Made by a program: the position numbers and the translations under genes. Of a DNA stretch of 64,000 nt, positions 7,704 to 17,116 are shown in pieces. The notes below the pieces were generated by a model. It searched no databases, was not told the origin of the DNA, and saw only the letters and a program-made list of their open reading frames with translations. The DNA lies in assembly GCF_018398335.1 (NCBI RefSeq), contig NZ_JAHBRX010000001.1, positions 1,860,001 through 1,924,000 on the forward strand. Direction: 5' to 3'. This stretch comes from Chelatococcus sp. HY11. GTDB lineage: Bacteria; Pseudomonadota; Alphaproteobacteria; Rhizobiales; Beijerinckiaceae. Position 1 is the stretch's first letter, and the number at the start of each line of letters is the position of its first letter.

Positions 7704-9269
7704 CTAAAGCGTCAGGGCCTCAAGGTCCGCGTTGGCGAGCGACGCGTTGAATTCGATATCGCTCGCCAAAGCTCCCCACCACTCGGCGGCGGTCACCGAA
7801 CCGCCGCCCCACCGCTCCGTCGTGACCACGGGCATAATTCCACTGGTATCGGTGACCACCGCCGCCCCGTTCAACGAGCCCGCGAAGTCATTTGGCGCGG
7901 CTCGGATCGCGACCTTGAACAAGGCATTATCCGCGACGCTGCCGAGCATCAGATTCGCCTGGGGCGTGCCTCCGGTGGTCACGATATAGCGGAGTACGCC
8001 TGCCGCATCGCGGAGCAGCCGATGGCTGTTGGCTTCGCTGCCGTCGTCCGCCTGCCACAAGACCTGATCACCCGATTTTCCCGCGGAGGCGCGGGCCGTG
8101 AGCATGCGGCTCGTGGTTCCGAGGACTGCGCGGGGGCGTTGCAGGCGCTCCGTGCCGCGTTCCACCGCGCCAATCTCGGTGGCGATCGGCGAGGACGAGA
8201 AGGTGCCCAGCTCCAGCTGTGGAAGGCCAATGCGCAGGGTGAAATCGATCGCCGCCCCAACCGCGTGATTCATGGCGAAGCGCGGCTGAATATGGGTGAT
8301 GGCCGTGGCGAAGCTGAATGTGAAAGCGAAGCGCTTCAACTCGCTCGTCAGTTCCGGCGCGATCGAGGCGGAGGCGGCAGCGACGCCCGATGGCTGCGGC
8401 GGAATATAGAACCGGAAGCTTGATACATTGGCCATCGAGCCGCCGACGAGCGCCAGATAGGCGTTCATGGTCCAGTTCTGTCCGTTCAATGCGGCAATCA
8501 CAGATGTCGGCTCGAAGATCAACGGATAGCCGCCGGTATCCGTCGTCGTGCCGTGATAACGGACGTCGATACAAGTCATTCCACGGTACTGAAAGGGCGC
8601 GGAAATGGTGCGGGTGAGACCGCTGGCGCCTCCGTTCTGCCAGTTTGTCGGCCATGCTCCACCAGAACCGATCACGCCGGGCGTGGTCCCGCGAAAGAGA
8701 CTGTTGCGAATGGCATTCGTGCGCGCGCCCTCGAGCAGAAGACCATCCGCGCCGCCGCTGTTGAAGCGATATTCAAATCGCGGAACATCGATGCCGGCGG
8801 TCTGTAGGTCACCGCTCTCCCCCCAGCAGACAGCGGGTGTGGCGCGGGAGAAAGTCACGCCCAGCCCGGCAACGATCGCAGGCCATGAAGCCGTTGCCAG
8901 GCTGTGCCGCAGAAAAAAAACGCCATTGGCGAAGTCGATGACGCGGCTTGGTCGTCGTATCACGCCGCTCGCGCGCAAGGCCGCGAGCGAAGCGCCGAGT
9001 TCGGCCGCAGCGGCGGTATTGGGACCACCTCCGTCCGGCAAGGTCAGGTTGAGAACTTGGTTCGGCGCCAAGCCGGTTATCGTCGCGGCAACCGCACCGG
9101 TGGAAACACTGCCGATCGACAGTTGGTTCGGCGGGCCGCTTGGCCCGGGCGGCCCGGGCACGACAATCTCGATGACCAAAGGCTCATCGGCCCCTGGAAC
9201 CATGGCGATCGGACCGTCGGCGTCACAGATTACGTCATCGTCGCAGGACATGGGACCTCCATCAGTCAT
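7704..9269 (-). CDS. Phage-type tail fibre / receptor-binding protein
   Basis: A 521-residue protein after the GTA tail genes. A short Cys/Asp-rich N-terminus is followed by a collagen-like stretch (PGPPGPSGPPNQ, about residues 38-49), then a trimer-stem-like region. A long beta-rich body contains a 'LLLEGARTNAIRNS' block, a motif common in phage head-spike and fibre domains, and a C-terminal lectin-like part (DNALFKVAIRAAPNDFAGS, WWGALASDIEFNA). Its start overlaps the upstream gene by 8 nt. RcGTA-type clusters do not always carry such a gene, so it may set particle attachment here. Family assignment is by motif recall only. Confidence 0.65.
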   Translation of the reverse strand: MTDGGPMSCDDDVICDADGPIAMVPGADEPLVIEIVVPGPPGPSGPPNQLSIGSVSTGAVAATITGLAPNQVLNLTLPDGGGPNTAAAAELGASLAALRASGVIRRPSRVIDFANGVFFLRHSLATASWPAIVAGLGVTFSRATPAVCWGESGDLQTAGIDVPRFEYRFNSGGADGLLLEGARTNAIRNSLFRGTTPGVIGSGGAWPTNWQNGGASGLTRTISAPFQYRGMTCIDVRYHGTTTDTGGYPLIFEPTSVIAALNGQNWTMNAYLALVGGSMANVSSFRFYIPPQPSGVAAASASIAPELTSELKRFAFTFSFATAITHIQPRFAMNHAVGAAIDFTLRIGLPQLELGTFSSSPIATEIGAVERGTERLQRPRAVLGTTSRMLTARASAGKSGDQVLWQADDGSEANSHRLLRDAAGVLRYIVTTGGTPQANLMLGSVADNALFKVAIRAAPNDFAGSLNGAAVVTDTSGIMPVVTTERWGGGSVTAAEWWGALASDIEFNASLANADLEALTL

Positions 9270-9618
9270 CGCCTAGACCGCCGACGCCCGTGATCGCGCC
9301 GCGCAGGAGGGTGAGTTGCTGGCCATCCGGCCGCCGCCACTCGACTTCGTAGCTCGATCGCCGCCCTTCGGGGATTGCGCGTGTCTCGGCAAGGGTGGGC
9401 TGCCAGACGACCTCACCAGCGGGGGCGCTGACCGTCAGCCCGTCGGCATCGCCGGTGGATTTACGCAGGACGCCTAGACGGGAGACGACGGTCAATACGA
9501 TCTCGCCGCCGCTGAAATCGAGCGGCTCAGCCTCCCCGTCCCTGTTCGTCTTGAAGCGGAAGGTGATCGGCTGGTTGTTGCCGCGCACTATCGCGAAGTC
9601 ATAACATACCGGCTTCAT
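9262..9618 (-). CDS. BppU-like baseplate/fibre-base protein (hypothetical)
   Basis: A 118-residue beta-rich protein starting MKPVCYDFAIVRGNNQPITF. The pattern 'D(F)xIxRGNxxxxTFRF', a diglycine-bounded sheet core and 'YEVEWRRPDG' near the end resemble N-terminal domains of phage baseplate upper proteins (BppU), which anchor fibres. It lies between the DUF2793 gene and the fibre gene and overlaps the latter by 8 nt, which fits a fibre-base adaptor. ATG 9618 has AGGA 8-9 nt upstream. The structural analogy is inference. Confidence 0.5.
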   Translation of the reverse strand: MKPVCYDFAIVRGNNQPITFRFKTNRDGEAEPLDFSGGEIVLTVVSRLGVLRKSTGDADGLTVSAPAGEVVWQPTLAETRAIPEGRRSSYEVEWRRPDGQQLTLLRGAITGVGGLGDD

Positions 9619-9641
9619 TGATTTTTTCCTGAAGGTGACAA

Positions 9642-10358
9642 TCAGGAGGATGCGGCGTCGAAGCGCGCATAGTGGATAGAGACGCGCAGCTTGCCGCCGG
9701 TGAACGCGCCCCCGTTCGCCGTGATCAGGAGCGCCGTGTTCGCATAGAAGGCGGTGGGGCCGATCACCCCGATGTTCTCAGAAGCGAGGCCTACGCCGAG
9801 CAGATCGCCGAATTTCGTGGGCTCGCTGGCAATGCCGATTGAAAAGGATGTCGCGCCTGTCACGGCCTCGATCACACGTTCTGTCACCGCCAGTACGATC
9901 GCACGGTCGGGAATGACGATGCCCGAGGTGACACTGGTGCCGGTCAACGCGCGCTCCTCCTCCGCGATCGCGAAGCCGCCCGTCGCGCCATGCTCGGAAC
10001 TCGCCACGATGCCGCTGCCGCCCACTGCCGCTATCCAGGCGGCGCCGGTCCAGGTCACGCGCAAATCCTCGTCGCACACATAGGCCTGCCAGCCGACGCG
10101 CGGGATGAGGAAGGTCCAGGCGCCATCCTGGAAGGCCGCGATCTGCTGGGCGTGGCCGGCCCAGGCCCCCGTCGCGGACGCCGCGACGATCCAGGCGGCA
10201 CCATCAGCCGGCGAGGCCGGTGGGCTGGCGAGATGCCGATCCTCCACCGCCAGCTGAACCAGCGTGTCGAGCCTCGACAAGGCTTCGTTGTGGGTGACGT
10301 GTTTTTGCGCCTGCGCCGCCGCGATGAACGGCAGCGCAAGATTGGGCGTCTCAGTCAT
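9642..10358 (-). CDS. DUF2793-domain protein of the GTA tail region
   Basis: A 238-residue protein whose first half matches DUF2793 (TPNLALPFIAAAQAQKHVTH, then LDTLVQLAVEDR and a tryptophan-rich GAWTFLIPRVGWQAYV). The second half is a beta-rich domain of unknown type. DUF2793 proteins are often encoded directly after the large g15 tail protein in alphaproteobacterial GTA and siphophage-like clusters. They probably form part of the tail tip or fibre. It starts 15 bp after the g15 stop. The biochemical role is unknown. Confidence 0.8.
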   Translation of the reverse strand: MTETPNLALPFIAAAQAQKHVTHNEALSRLDTLVQLAVEDRHLASPPASPADGAAWIVAASATGAWAGHAQQIAAFQDGAWTFLIPRVGWQAYVCDEDLRVTWTGAAWIAAVGGSGIVASSEHGATGGFAIAEEERALTGTSVTSGIVIPDRAIVLAVTERVIEAVTGATSFSIGIASEPTKFGDLLGVGLASENIGVIGPTAFYANTALLITANGGAFTGGKLRVSIHYARFDAASS

Positions 10359-10373
10359 GGAAGGATCCGGAAA

Positions 10374-13300
10374 CTAGAGGATGGGAATGGTGACGCGGGC
10401 CTCGAAGCCCCGGCCGACCACCGTGCTCATCTGCGCCAGCGCGAGCGTGAGCGCGGTCTGGGTGCCGCCGAAATCTGCCAGTTCGTCCGCGACGGCATAG
10501 AAGATGGCGGGCGATCCGCTCGTCAGCCGGCGCCTGACTGCCGCGCCGTCGAGGATGTCGAGCGCGTAGTTTTCCACCTCCTCTCCGAGCGGGATCTCCG
10601 CCGCCTCCCAGCCATCCCCGTCGATGCGGCTGCGCCTGATGAAGGTGATCGCGATGCCGCCCGCTACGCGGCGCGCGCGAATATGGACAGGCGTGAAGGG
10701 CATCAGCGCCAGTGGCCCGACCGTGGCGCTCACCGCGCGCATGATAGGATCGCCGTGGTCACGCCCCACCGGCCCGACGCGATAATGCCAGCTGCGACCG
10801 AGATCCGCCGGGCTGTCGGTGAGCCCGACAATCGCGCGATCGAGACGCACGATGGTCGCGCCCGGCGGCACCGGCCGGGCGGCGGCTTCCTCCGAACCGC
10901 CGAGACCGCGCAGCAGACGGCTGAGGCGGTAAGTCCCGTCGCCGATCAATTCGGCCCGCGCGGCACTCAGGATTTCCCACAGCCCGTCGGGTCCCTTCAG
11001 CGCGAAGCTGTTGGCGCCCGCCAGCGCGGCCGTGTCATCGACGCTCGCCAAGGCGCCGCCCCACAGCCGCACGGTCAGGCTGTTAGCCTTATCCCAGCGC
11101 CAGAGCGGCCCGGGTGCGAGACTGTCCCACGTTTCGCCGACGGCGGCGGACAACGGGGCGACGGTGTGCTGAACGAAGCTCGTGCCATCCGCTGAACGCC
11201 AGACCATCTGGCGACCCGGCCACGGGTCCGCCGCGACGGCCATATGCTGCAGCGTCGGTGGGCTTTTCGTCACGATCGGCAAATCGAGAACGATCACCGC
11301 CGGCCGGCCCGGAACTGGCGGCGACGGCGCCGTATGGCGGGGAATGTCAGGCATCGTCCCGTCATGCAGCGTGGGCTCGATGGCGCGCAGGCCGACACGC
11401 CGGGAGAGGCCATCGGTGACCCGCTGGATCTGGTAGATCCGGCGACCACCGCCAACGGGCACGTCGAGAAGATCGCCCGGCTCGAGCCCCACCATCCGGG
11501 GGCTCATGCCGAGATCAAGCGTCTCGCGGCCTATCCAGGCGTCCTGTAAGGCGAGATCCGCGAGGCGCTGCGCCTCGGCGGGACCGGTGATGACGGCGAG
11601 GTCGGTGCCTTGCTCGCGGGCGCTGCCGGCGCTCAGACGCCGTGACGCGGCGGCGCTGCGCCTGTACTCACGGTCACCATCGGTAAAGCCGATGCGATAT
11701 TCGCGCGGCAGGTCGGTCTCCTGCGCGCGGCGCAATGCCATGCCGGCGCCCGCATCGTCGGGAACGAGCGCGCCCGGCTCCACCGCGATGAGAGCGCGCC
11801 GTCCAGTACCGCGGAAATGGACCGCCTGCCCGCTGGCAACCGCATCGAAGCCATAGGCGCCCGCCAAAGGCTCCAGGATCGCACGGACGCTCATCGGACG
11901 CTCCACGACATAGCCGTCGAGAAAGCCATCGATCGCAAGTTCGGAGGCCGGGGCGAGGCCGAAGTCAGCGAGAACCTGGGCCACGAGCCGGTCGAGCGGC
12001 AGGCCCTCCAGGCGTCCGGTCAGCCAATGGCCGCTCTGCCAATTCGTTCCATCCGCCCAGGTGCTCGTCTGGTCGGGAAAGGCGGGGAATGGCCGAGCAT
12101 CCCACGCCCAGACGAAGACGCCGGCAGGATCGACCATAGGCCTCCCATAGAGCGGCGAGATCGGATTGGCCGCGTCTGCGCCCTCGCCGTAATGGCCGAT
12201 GAGGACCTCCAAGGCCCGGCTCTGAATGAGATCATCTCTCACCCGGCGCGAATAGGGCGGATAGGCTGACTCCGATGACTTCGGGTCCGGGAAGACATTT
12301 GGCCCATTGGTGCCCTTGTCCACCGCCGGGATGCCGATCTCGGTGAGCCAGATCGGCTTTGCGCAAGGCACCCAGGCGGTTTCACCCGTCTCCACGCCGC
12401 CGACCCGCTCGACATGGGGGTTCTGCCACCACCCGGCGAGGTCCTTGGCCCTGTAGATCCAGGGTTTGCCGTAGTCACCGTCGGCGATCGGCGTGCGGAT
12501 CTGCGCGTCGCGATCGGCATCGCTGGCGTAGTACCAGTCAAAGGCCTCGCCTGCCGTGATCCGCCGCTTGAGATAGTCCTGATCGTAGATCGAATAGGCC
12601 TCCGCCGCGTCGCGGTGGGCAGTGCCGTCGCGCCAATCGGTAAAAGGGGGATAAAAATCGATCCCGACCGCGTCGATTGCCGGGGACGCCCAGAGCGGAT
12701 CGAGCGGGAAGCGCACCTCGCCGCCCTCACGGACATGCGCGCCGTATTCGGTCCAATCAGCCGCATAAAGGATCGTCGTGTCCGCTCCGACGACACTGCG
12801 GACATCAGTCGCCAGCGTCATCATTTGCTCGACCGCCGGGTAAAGTCCGGCGCCGCGCCGCACACGCGTCAACCCCACGAATTCCGAGCCGATGATGAAG
12901 CCATCGACACCACCAGCCACCATGGCGAGATGCGCATAATGCAGGATCTGCCGGCGCAGGCTCCATTCGTCCGGCCCCGCATAGAGGACCGTATCGGCGA
13001 CGGCCATGAAATGGCCGGGCAAGGCATCGCCAAAGAGCTGGGCGATCTGTTCACCGGCATCAGGGGTGCCATCCGGCGAGCCCGCTTGCCCCGGCGCGGG
13101 ATGGCAGGTAATGCGGCCACGCCACGGGAAGGCCGGCTGGCCTGGTTCGTCCGCATAGGGGTTCGGCAGATCGTTGCCCAGGCTTACGTCCATCATGACA
13201 AAGGGATAAAGGACGACCTTTAGGCCGCGTGCCTTGATCACGCGGATGAGATCAATCACCGAGCTATCCGAGGGCGTGCCACCATAAGTCGGGCGCGCGT

Positions 13301-14276
13301 CGAGCTGGCTGACCTGCCGCGCAGACAGGCGGTCGAGCCCGGCGACCTGCCAGGTTAGATCCTCCGTCGTCTTCAGATAGGTCTCGACGCGCGGCGTGAT
13401 CGTGCAATGGCCGGCGCGCAGATCGTCACCGAACCAGCTCACGACGAGGGCGATCCGCTCCAGATTGGGACAGAGCGCCTGCAACACGTCGAGTGAGGCA
13501 ATGACATCGCTTGGCCGGAAGAGCTGGTGGCGGTTCTCCGAGCGTGTAACGCCCGGGCCCAGCACCTGCGACACCGCCTGCGGCTCGTAGATGAATTCGC
13601 TCGCTCCTGGGATGAAATCCACGGCGCGTACCATCTCGGCGAGGCCGGAGACCGGCCGCAGCACCTCGAAGGAGAATTGCGGGATGCGGTTGCCGAAATC
13701 CTCAAGCGGCAGGCGCTCGAACACGACATAGGCGAGACCGCGATAGCGCGGTGCATTGTCCGCGCCTTCCTTGGCGACGATGAGCGGGTCGGCCTCCTGA
13801 TCCTCATGGCCCGGGTGGACGCGCATGACGAACGTGCTCTGGTCGAGCTCGCGGCCATCGGCCCAGACGCGGCGGACGAAGGCGATCGGCCCCTCGCACA
13901 GACCAACGGCGAGGTTGGCGAAATAGCTGTAATTCGTGGTGACGGTTGAACCGCCGCCGCCAAGCTTGCCGCCGCCCGCGCTCGCCTCGCTCGTATGGGC
14001 GACTTCCTCAAGCCGGGTCGCCCAGATGAGCTGGCCGCCGACACGGGCGCGGCCGTAGACGCGCGGCACGCCCGCCCCTTCGGTGGAGGTGAGCCCCTGC
14101 ACGTCATTGAGGCGCGGCCCTTCCACATAGCGCGTGCCGCCGCCGGAAGAGAGCAGCGCGGTGTCGATGGCGGCGCCCGCGAGCCCACCGATGGCGCGGC
14201 CGATGATGGCGCCGAACGGCCCGCCGATGGCCCCGCCAAGCGCCGAGCCCGCAACCTGAAGGACGAGTGTGGCCAT
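10374..14276 (-). CDS. GTA g15, large baseplate/host-interaction tail protein
   Basis: A 1300-residue protein equivalent to RcGTA g15, the 'megatron' baseplate hub. The N-terminal glycine/alanine-rich helix (LVLQVAGSALGGAIGGPFGA) resembles tail-tip insertion segments. The middle third holds the GTA TIM-barrel-like domain (SEFVGLTRVRRGAGLYPAVE, VGIDFYPPFTDW, WLTEIGIPAVDKGTN). A phage-tail_3-type domain follows (GLEPGDLLDVPVGGGRRIYQ). Length matches the family at about 1300. I use ATG 14276, which shares its A with the g14 stop (TGATG). The upstream ATG at 14327 lies inside g14 and adds 17 atypical residues. Confidence 0.95.
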   Translation of the reverse strand: MATLVLQVAGSALGGAIGGPFGAIIGRAIGGLAGAAIDTALLSSGGGTRYVEGPRLNDVQGLTSTEGAGVPRVYGRARVGGQLIWATRLEEVAHTSEASAGGGKLGGGGSTVTTNYSYFANLAVGLCEGPIAFVRRVWADGRELDQSTFVMRVHPGHEDQEADPLIVAKEGADNAPRYRGLAYVVFERLPLEDFGNRIPQFSFEVLRPVSGLAEMVRAVDFIPGASEFIYEPQAVSQVLGPGVTRSENRHQLFRPSDVIASLDVLQALCPNLERIALVVSWFGDDLRAGHCTITPRVETYLKTTEDLTWQVAGLDRLSARQVSQLDARPTYGGTPSDSSVIDLIRVIKARGLKVVLYPFVMMDVSLGNDLPNPYADEPGQPAFPWRGRITCHPAPGQAGSPDGTPDAGEQIAQLFGDALPGHFMAVADTVLYAGPDEWSLRRQILHYAHLAMVAGGVDGFIIGSEFVGLTRVRRGAGLYPAVEQMMTLATDVRSVVGADTTILYAADWTEYGAHVREGGEVRFPLDPLWASPAIDAVGIDFYPPFTDWRDGTAHRDAAEAYSIYDQDYLKRRITAGEAFDWYYASDADRDAQIRTPIADGDYGKPWIYRAKDLAGWWQNPHVERVGGVETGETAWVPCAKPIWLTEIGIPAVDKGTNGPNVFPDPKSSESAYPPYSRRVRDDLIQSRALEVLIGHYGEGADAANPISPLYGRPMVDPAGVFVWAWDARPFPAFPDQTSTWADGTNWQSGHWLTGRLEGLPLDRLVAQVLADFGLAPASELAIDGFLDGYVVERPMSVRAILEPLAGAYGFDAVASGQAVHFRGTGRRALIAVEPGALVPDDAGAGMALRRAQETDLPREYRIGFTDGDREYRRSAAASRRLSAGSAREQGTDLAVITGPAEAQRLADLALQDAWIGRETLDLGMSPRMVGLEPGDLLDVPVGGGRRIYQIQRVTDGLSRRVGLRAIEPTLHDGTMPDIPRHTAPSPPVPGRPAVIVLDLPIVTKSPPTLQHMAVAADPWPGRQMVWRSADGTSFVQHTVAPLSAAVGETWDSLAPGPLWRWDKANSLTVRLWGGALASVDDTAALAGANSFALKGPDGLWEILSAARAELIGDGTYRLSRLLRGLGGSEEAAARPVPPGATIVRLDRAIVGLTDSPADLGRSWHYRVGPVGRDHGDPIMRAVSATVGPLALMPFTPVHIRARRVAGGIAITFIRRSRIDGDGWEAAEIPLGEEVENYALDILDGAAVRRRLTSGSPAIFYAVADELADFGGTQTALTLALAQMSTVVGRGFEARVTIPIL

Positions 14277-14719
14277 CAGTCCAGGATCTCCGGAAAAGAA
14301 AAACTTGCGACGTGGTGGCGACGCCACCAGCCGCCGAGGGCGACTTCCGCGACGCGCGCGCCGGCATGGGCATGCACCATGCCCGCCTTCGTCGTCGCGA
14401 TGGCGAGATGGGTGGCCGGCAGATGCGCGCGCCAGCGGAAGAGAAGCACGTCGCCGGGACGGGGCGGGACGCTGTCAAGCGGCCGGAAGTGGCGCAGCAT
14501 AGCCTCCGCCAGGAGCTCCCGGTGGCCGGCTTCGGCCCAGTCCGGGCTGTAGGCCGGGGGCGACTCAGGCTCGGCACCATAGAGCTGCCGCCAGACACCG
14601 CGCACGAGGCCGAGGCAATCGCAGCCGATACCGCGCAGCGAGGCCTGATGTCGGTAAGGCGTGCCGATCCAGCCGCGCGCGGCCTCGGCGACCTGCTCCC
14701 GAGTGGGCGACGTGCTCAT
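14276..14719 (-). CDS. GTA g14, NlpC/P60 cell-wall peptidase
   Basis: A 147-residue tail-associated peptidase that would cut peptidoglycan stems during DNA entry. The NlpC/P60 catalytic cysteine is C35 in GIGCDCLGLVRG. The histidine is H104 (PATHLAIA), with a further conserved His pair near 116-118 (VHAHAG). ATG 14719 overlaps the g13 stop in an ATGA, and the g14 stop overlaps the g15 start. A longer frame to 15025 exists but lies entirely inside g13. Confidence 0.93.
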   Translation of the reverse strand: MSTSPTREQVAEAARGWIGTPYRHQASLRGIGCDCLGLVRGVWRQLYGAEPESPPAYSPDWAEAGHRELLAEAMLRHFRPLDSVPPRPGDVLLFRWRAHLPATHLAIATTKAGMVHAHAGARVAEVALGGWWRRHHVASFSFPEILD

Positions 14720-15609
14720 CGGAAGAAGCTGCCGCCGTCGTGGCCAGCCTCGCCCGGCAGCGGATAGCGCACGACGAAGTCGTTGCCGGGCATGTGCGGA
14801 AAGCCGCGGAAATTGGCCGCATTGCCGAATTTCGCCCGACAGGTCGCGAAACGCTTGTCGCAGCCGGCCGTGATGCGCAGACGGTCGCCGACGGCGATGT
14901 TGCGCGGCACGGGCTGCCAGAGCAGCACCTCGCCGCGCCCGGTCGCCGCGCGATGCGCCTTCACATCCACGCGCATCCCCGCATTGGCCCCATCGAGCCA
15001 GCGGACCTGGCCCGCCGTGAACCAATCATCCGCATAGCCGCCGAGATCCGTCGCGCCGAAGCCGAGGCGGCCGTCGGTCGACGTCACCGCGACCTCGGCG
15101 GCGAAGGCCGGATCGGCAAGGTCGATCCCGCAATGGCCGTCGCCGAGATCGGCCGAGCAGGTGGTGCGATAGACGCGCCCCCTCTCCTCCCCGTAGCGAT
15201 GCATCAGCCCGCGCACTTCCGCCGCGAAGGCATGTTCCGTGCGCCGCACCTCGCCGGTCGAGCCGACCTCCAGCAACAGGCGCGCGCTCACTTCAGCCCA
15301 GTTCACGAGCCACAGCTCGACATTGGCATCGTCGTAGAGGCCGGAGGCCAGATCATCTTCGGTGAGGCTCGCGGCGGTCAGAACCCCCGAGACATCGCCG
15401 CCGCCGACCGCAAAGCCCCGCTCGGCCGTGATTTCAGCCGCCTCCAGCCCCGTGCCAGCCCGGAAGACGACATCGGCGAAGGTGAGATCGCGATCATGGT
15501 CGGTGAAGCCCATCGCGACGCCGTCGCGGCGCGTCAGCTTCCAGCAATGGCACAAGGTCGTCACCCCGCCGGCGAGATGGCCGGCGAGCCCGGGATCGAT
15601 CAGGCGCAT
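14716..15609 (-). CDS. GTA g13, DUF2163 tail hub protein
   Basis: A 297-residue protein of the DUF2163 (phage BR0599-like) family, a tail-tip iron-sulfur or cysteine-cluster hub protein in RcGTA. It has the family start (RLIDPGLAGHLAGGVTTLCH), a middle Cys pair (CSADLGDGHCGIDLADP) and a C-terminal one (CDKRFATCRAKFGNAANFRG). I chose ATG 15609, since the frame continues to 15726 through a palindromic repeat with no family resemblance. It is 4-nt coupled to g14. A 262-bp gap with a palindromic element separates it from g12, unlike the tight spacing elsewhere in the cluster. Confidence 0.93.
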   Translation of the reverse strand: MRLIDPGLAGHLAGGVTTLCHCWKLTRRDGVAMGFTDHDRDLTFADVVFRAGTGLEAAEITAERGFAVGGGDVSGVLTAASLTEDDLASGLYDDANVELWLVNWAEVSARLLLEVGSTGEVRRTEHAFAAEVRGLMHRYGEERGRVYRTTCSADLGDGHCGIDLADPAFAAEVAVTSTDGRLGFGATDLGGYADDWFTAGQVRWLDGANAGMRVDVKAHRAATGRGEVLLWQPVPRNIAVGDRLRITAGCDKRFATCRAKFGNAANFRGFPHMPGNDFVVRYPLPGEAGHDGGSFFR

Positions 15610-15677
15610 GGAATGGCTCCAGTCGTTTTTTTTAGGTCGCGTGACAGTTGCCGCAGTTGAGGAGCAGGAAACGGCGT

Positions 15678-15829
15678 CGTCATTCCGGGGCGGGCCGCAA
15701 GGCCCGAGCCCGGAATCCATGAACACGACGGCAAACCAACGGAGCGCCGTAGGGACAGACGCATCTTCCTGTCAGACATGGTGTTCATGGGTTCCGGGCT
15801 CTTCGCTGACGCGAAGCCCCGGAATGACG
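15678..15829. repeat. 152-bp palindromic (MITE-like) element inside the GTA cluster
   Basis: The element is bounded by perfect 13-bp inverted ends, CGTCATTCCGGGG (15678-15690) and CCCCGGAATGACG (15817-15829). Inside, CGGAATCCATGAACAC (15711-15726) pairs with 15781-15796 with one mismatch. It has no coding capacity. The same right end (GACGCGAAGCCCCGGAATGAC) recurs exactly at 50270-50290, so this is a dispersed family. It occupies most of the gap between g12 and g13. Confidence 0.85.
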
Positions 15830-15871
15830 GCGATGCTTTGGCAAGGCCGCCGCGACCAACTGTCCACAGCG

Positions 15872-16507
15872 CTAGTCGATGAGTTCGACCAGGGGAATCT
15901 TCGGAATGCTGCCGGCCGTGAAGGCGGCGAGATCCACCTCCAGCCGGTCGATGTCGAAGCGCACCGGCACGTCGAAGACAAAGCCCGCCGTCGCGACCTG
16001 CCCCGCTTCCGGCGGCGCGGCAAAAGTCACGAGACCTGTCGCGGTATCGCAGGTGAAAGTCTCGGCGGACTGCTCGATACCGTCGATCGCCACGCGCACC
16101 GAGCCGTTGACCGGCTTCGTGACACGGCGCTCATAGGGGTCATGGACGGCGCCATAGGTCTTGACGAGCGGGAAGACGAGGCGCTCGCCGTCGCCTTGCC
16201 CGATCACCTGATCGGTCGGCTGGGGCACCCCGGAGGGCACGCAGGATTTGCCGTCGAGCCTGTCGTGCCAGCGAAAGCCGAAGAGGCGGCCGCGGCGTTC
16301 CTCGAAGAAGGCGAGCACCGCCGCCAGCGCGTCGAGCGACTTCACGCCGTAGCCCGCGTCATAGCGGCGGCGGGAATGGGCCCAGCGCGCATTGCGGTGC
16401 TCATGGCCCGAGCCGAGGATGACGACGTCCGTGCGCCATTCCGGCCCCCCGCTTGCCGCCAGCGCGACATCGAGCGGAAAGCGAACGTCATGAAAATCAT
16501 CGGGCAT
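15872..16507 (-). CDS. GTA g12, DUF2460 distal tail protein
   Basis: A 211-residue protein of the DUF2460 family (distal tail ring of RcGTA). Recognisable blocks are the start (DDFHDVRFPLDVALAASGGP), the 'VVILGSGHEHRNARW' signature, and the end (RFDIDRLEVDLAAF). AGGAG lies just before ATG 16507. It is 9 bp downstream of g11. The gene immediately before the palindromic insertion is intact. Confidence 0.93.
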   Translation of the reverse strand: MPDDFHDVRFPLDVALAASGGPEWRTDVVILGSGHEHRNARWAHSRRRYDAGYGVKSLDALAAVLAFFEERRGRLFGFRWHDRLDGKSCVPSGVPQPTDQVIGQGDGERLVFPLVKTYGAVHDPYERRVTKPVNGSVRVAIDGIEQSAETFTCDTATGLVTFAAPPEAGQVATAGFVFDVPVRFDIDRLEVDLAAFTAGSIPKIPLVELID

Positions 16508-16516
16508 GGCGGCTCC

Positions 16517-17116
16517 TCACAGGGCGCGCTGGCCGCGTGCCACGGCACGAGCAAGGGCTGCTGACACCTGCGCCTCGGATCGGCGGAAGCTCTCGGCATC
16601 GCTGGCGGCGATATTCACAACGATGGACGTTGCGGTCCCGCCCCCCGAGGCGGCGACCCCGAGCCGGCCGTCCGGCCCTCTTGCAAGCGGCAGGATCGCC
16701 TCCGGGCCGCTCTCGCCCATGAGCCCGACGCCGCGCTGCATGGGGAAATAGGTCGGCGTCGCCACCACGCCGCCGTCCGCGAAGGGCTGGACGCGTCCCT
16801 GGGAGAAAGCATTGCCCTTCGCATTGAGGGACAGACCGCCGAACAGCGAGCCACCCGCCGTCGTCACGAGGCTTTCGAGCCCTGAGGTCAAGGCCTTTCC
16901 AAGGGGCCTCAGCGCCGCCTTCAGTCCGATCTCGGTGAGCCGCGAGCCAACCGTGCGGAGCACATCGTCGAATTGCCGGCTGCCCGTCGCGGCCTTGGCG
17001 AAGGAATCGCTGATGGACCGGCCGAACTGGCGTGAAAGGCTGTCGAGGTCCTTCAGCGCATCACGCGCATTGGCCAGCGACACAGGGTCGTCGTCGGGCA
17101 GATAGCCGTCAGCCAT
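16517..17116 (-). CDS. GTA g11, short tail tape-measure-like protein
   Basis: A 199-residue protein that corresponds to RcGTA g11, the tape measure of the short tail. Its N-terminal half is helical (LDSLSRQFGRSISDSFAKAA, RQFDDVLRTVGSRL). Then comes a glycine-rich hinge with the phage-typical 'FADGGVVATPTYFPM' and 'GLMGESGPEAILPL'. The C-terminal helix is SFRRSEAQVSAALARAVA. ATG 17116 has AGGAG upstream and overlaps g10.1 by 8 nt. Confidence 0.9.
   Translation of the reverse strand: MADGYLPDDDPVSLANARDALKDLDSLSRQFGRSISDSFAKAATGSRQFDDVLRTVGSRLTEIGLKAALRPLGKALTSGLESLVTTAGGSLFGGLSLNAKGNAFSQGRVQPFADGGVVATPTYFPMQRGVGLMGESGPEAILPLARGPDGRLGVAASGGGTATSIVVNIAASDAESFRRSEAQVSAALARAVARGQRAL

Noticed and set aside
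15678-15829. Palindrome as a CRISPR or att site
   Set aside because: No spacer-repeat periodicity and no integrase; it matches a dispersed palindromic family seen again at 50270.
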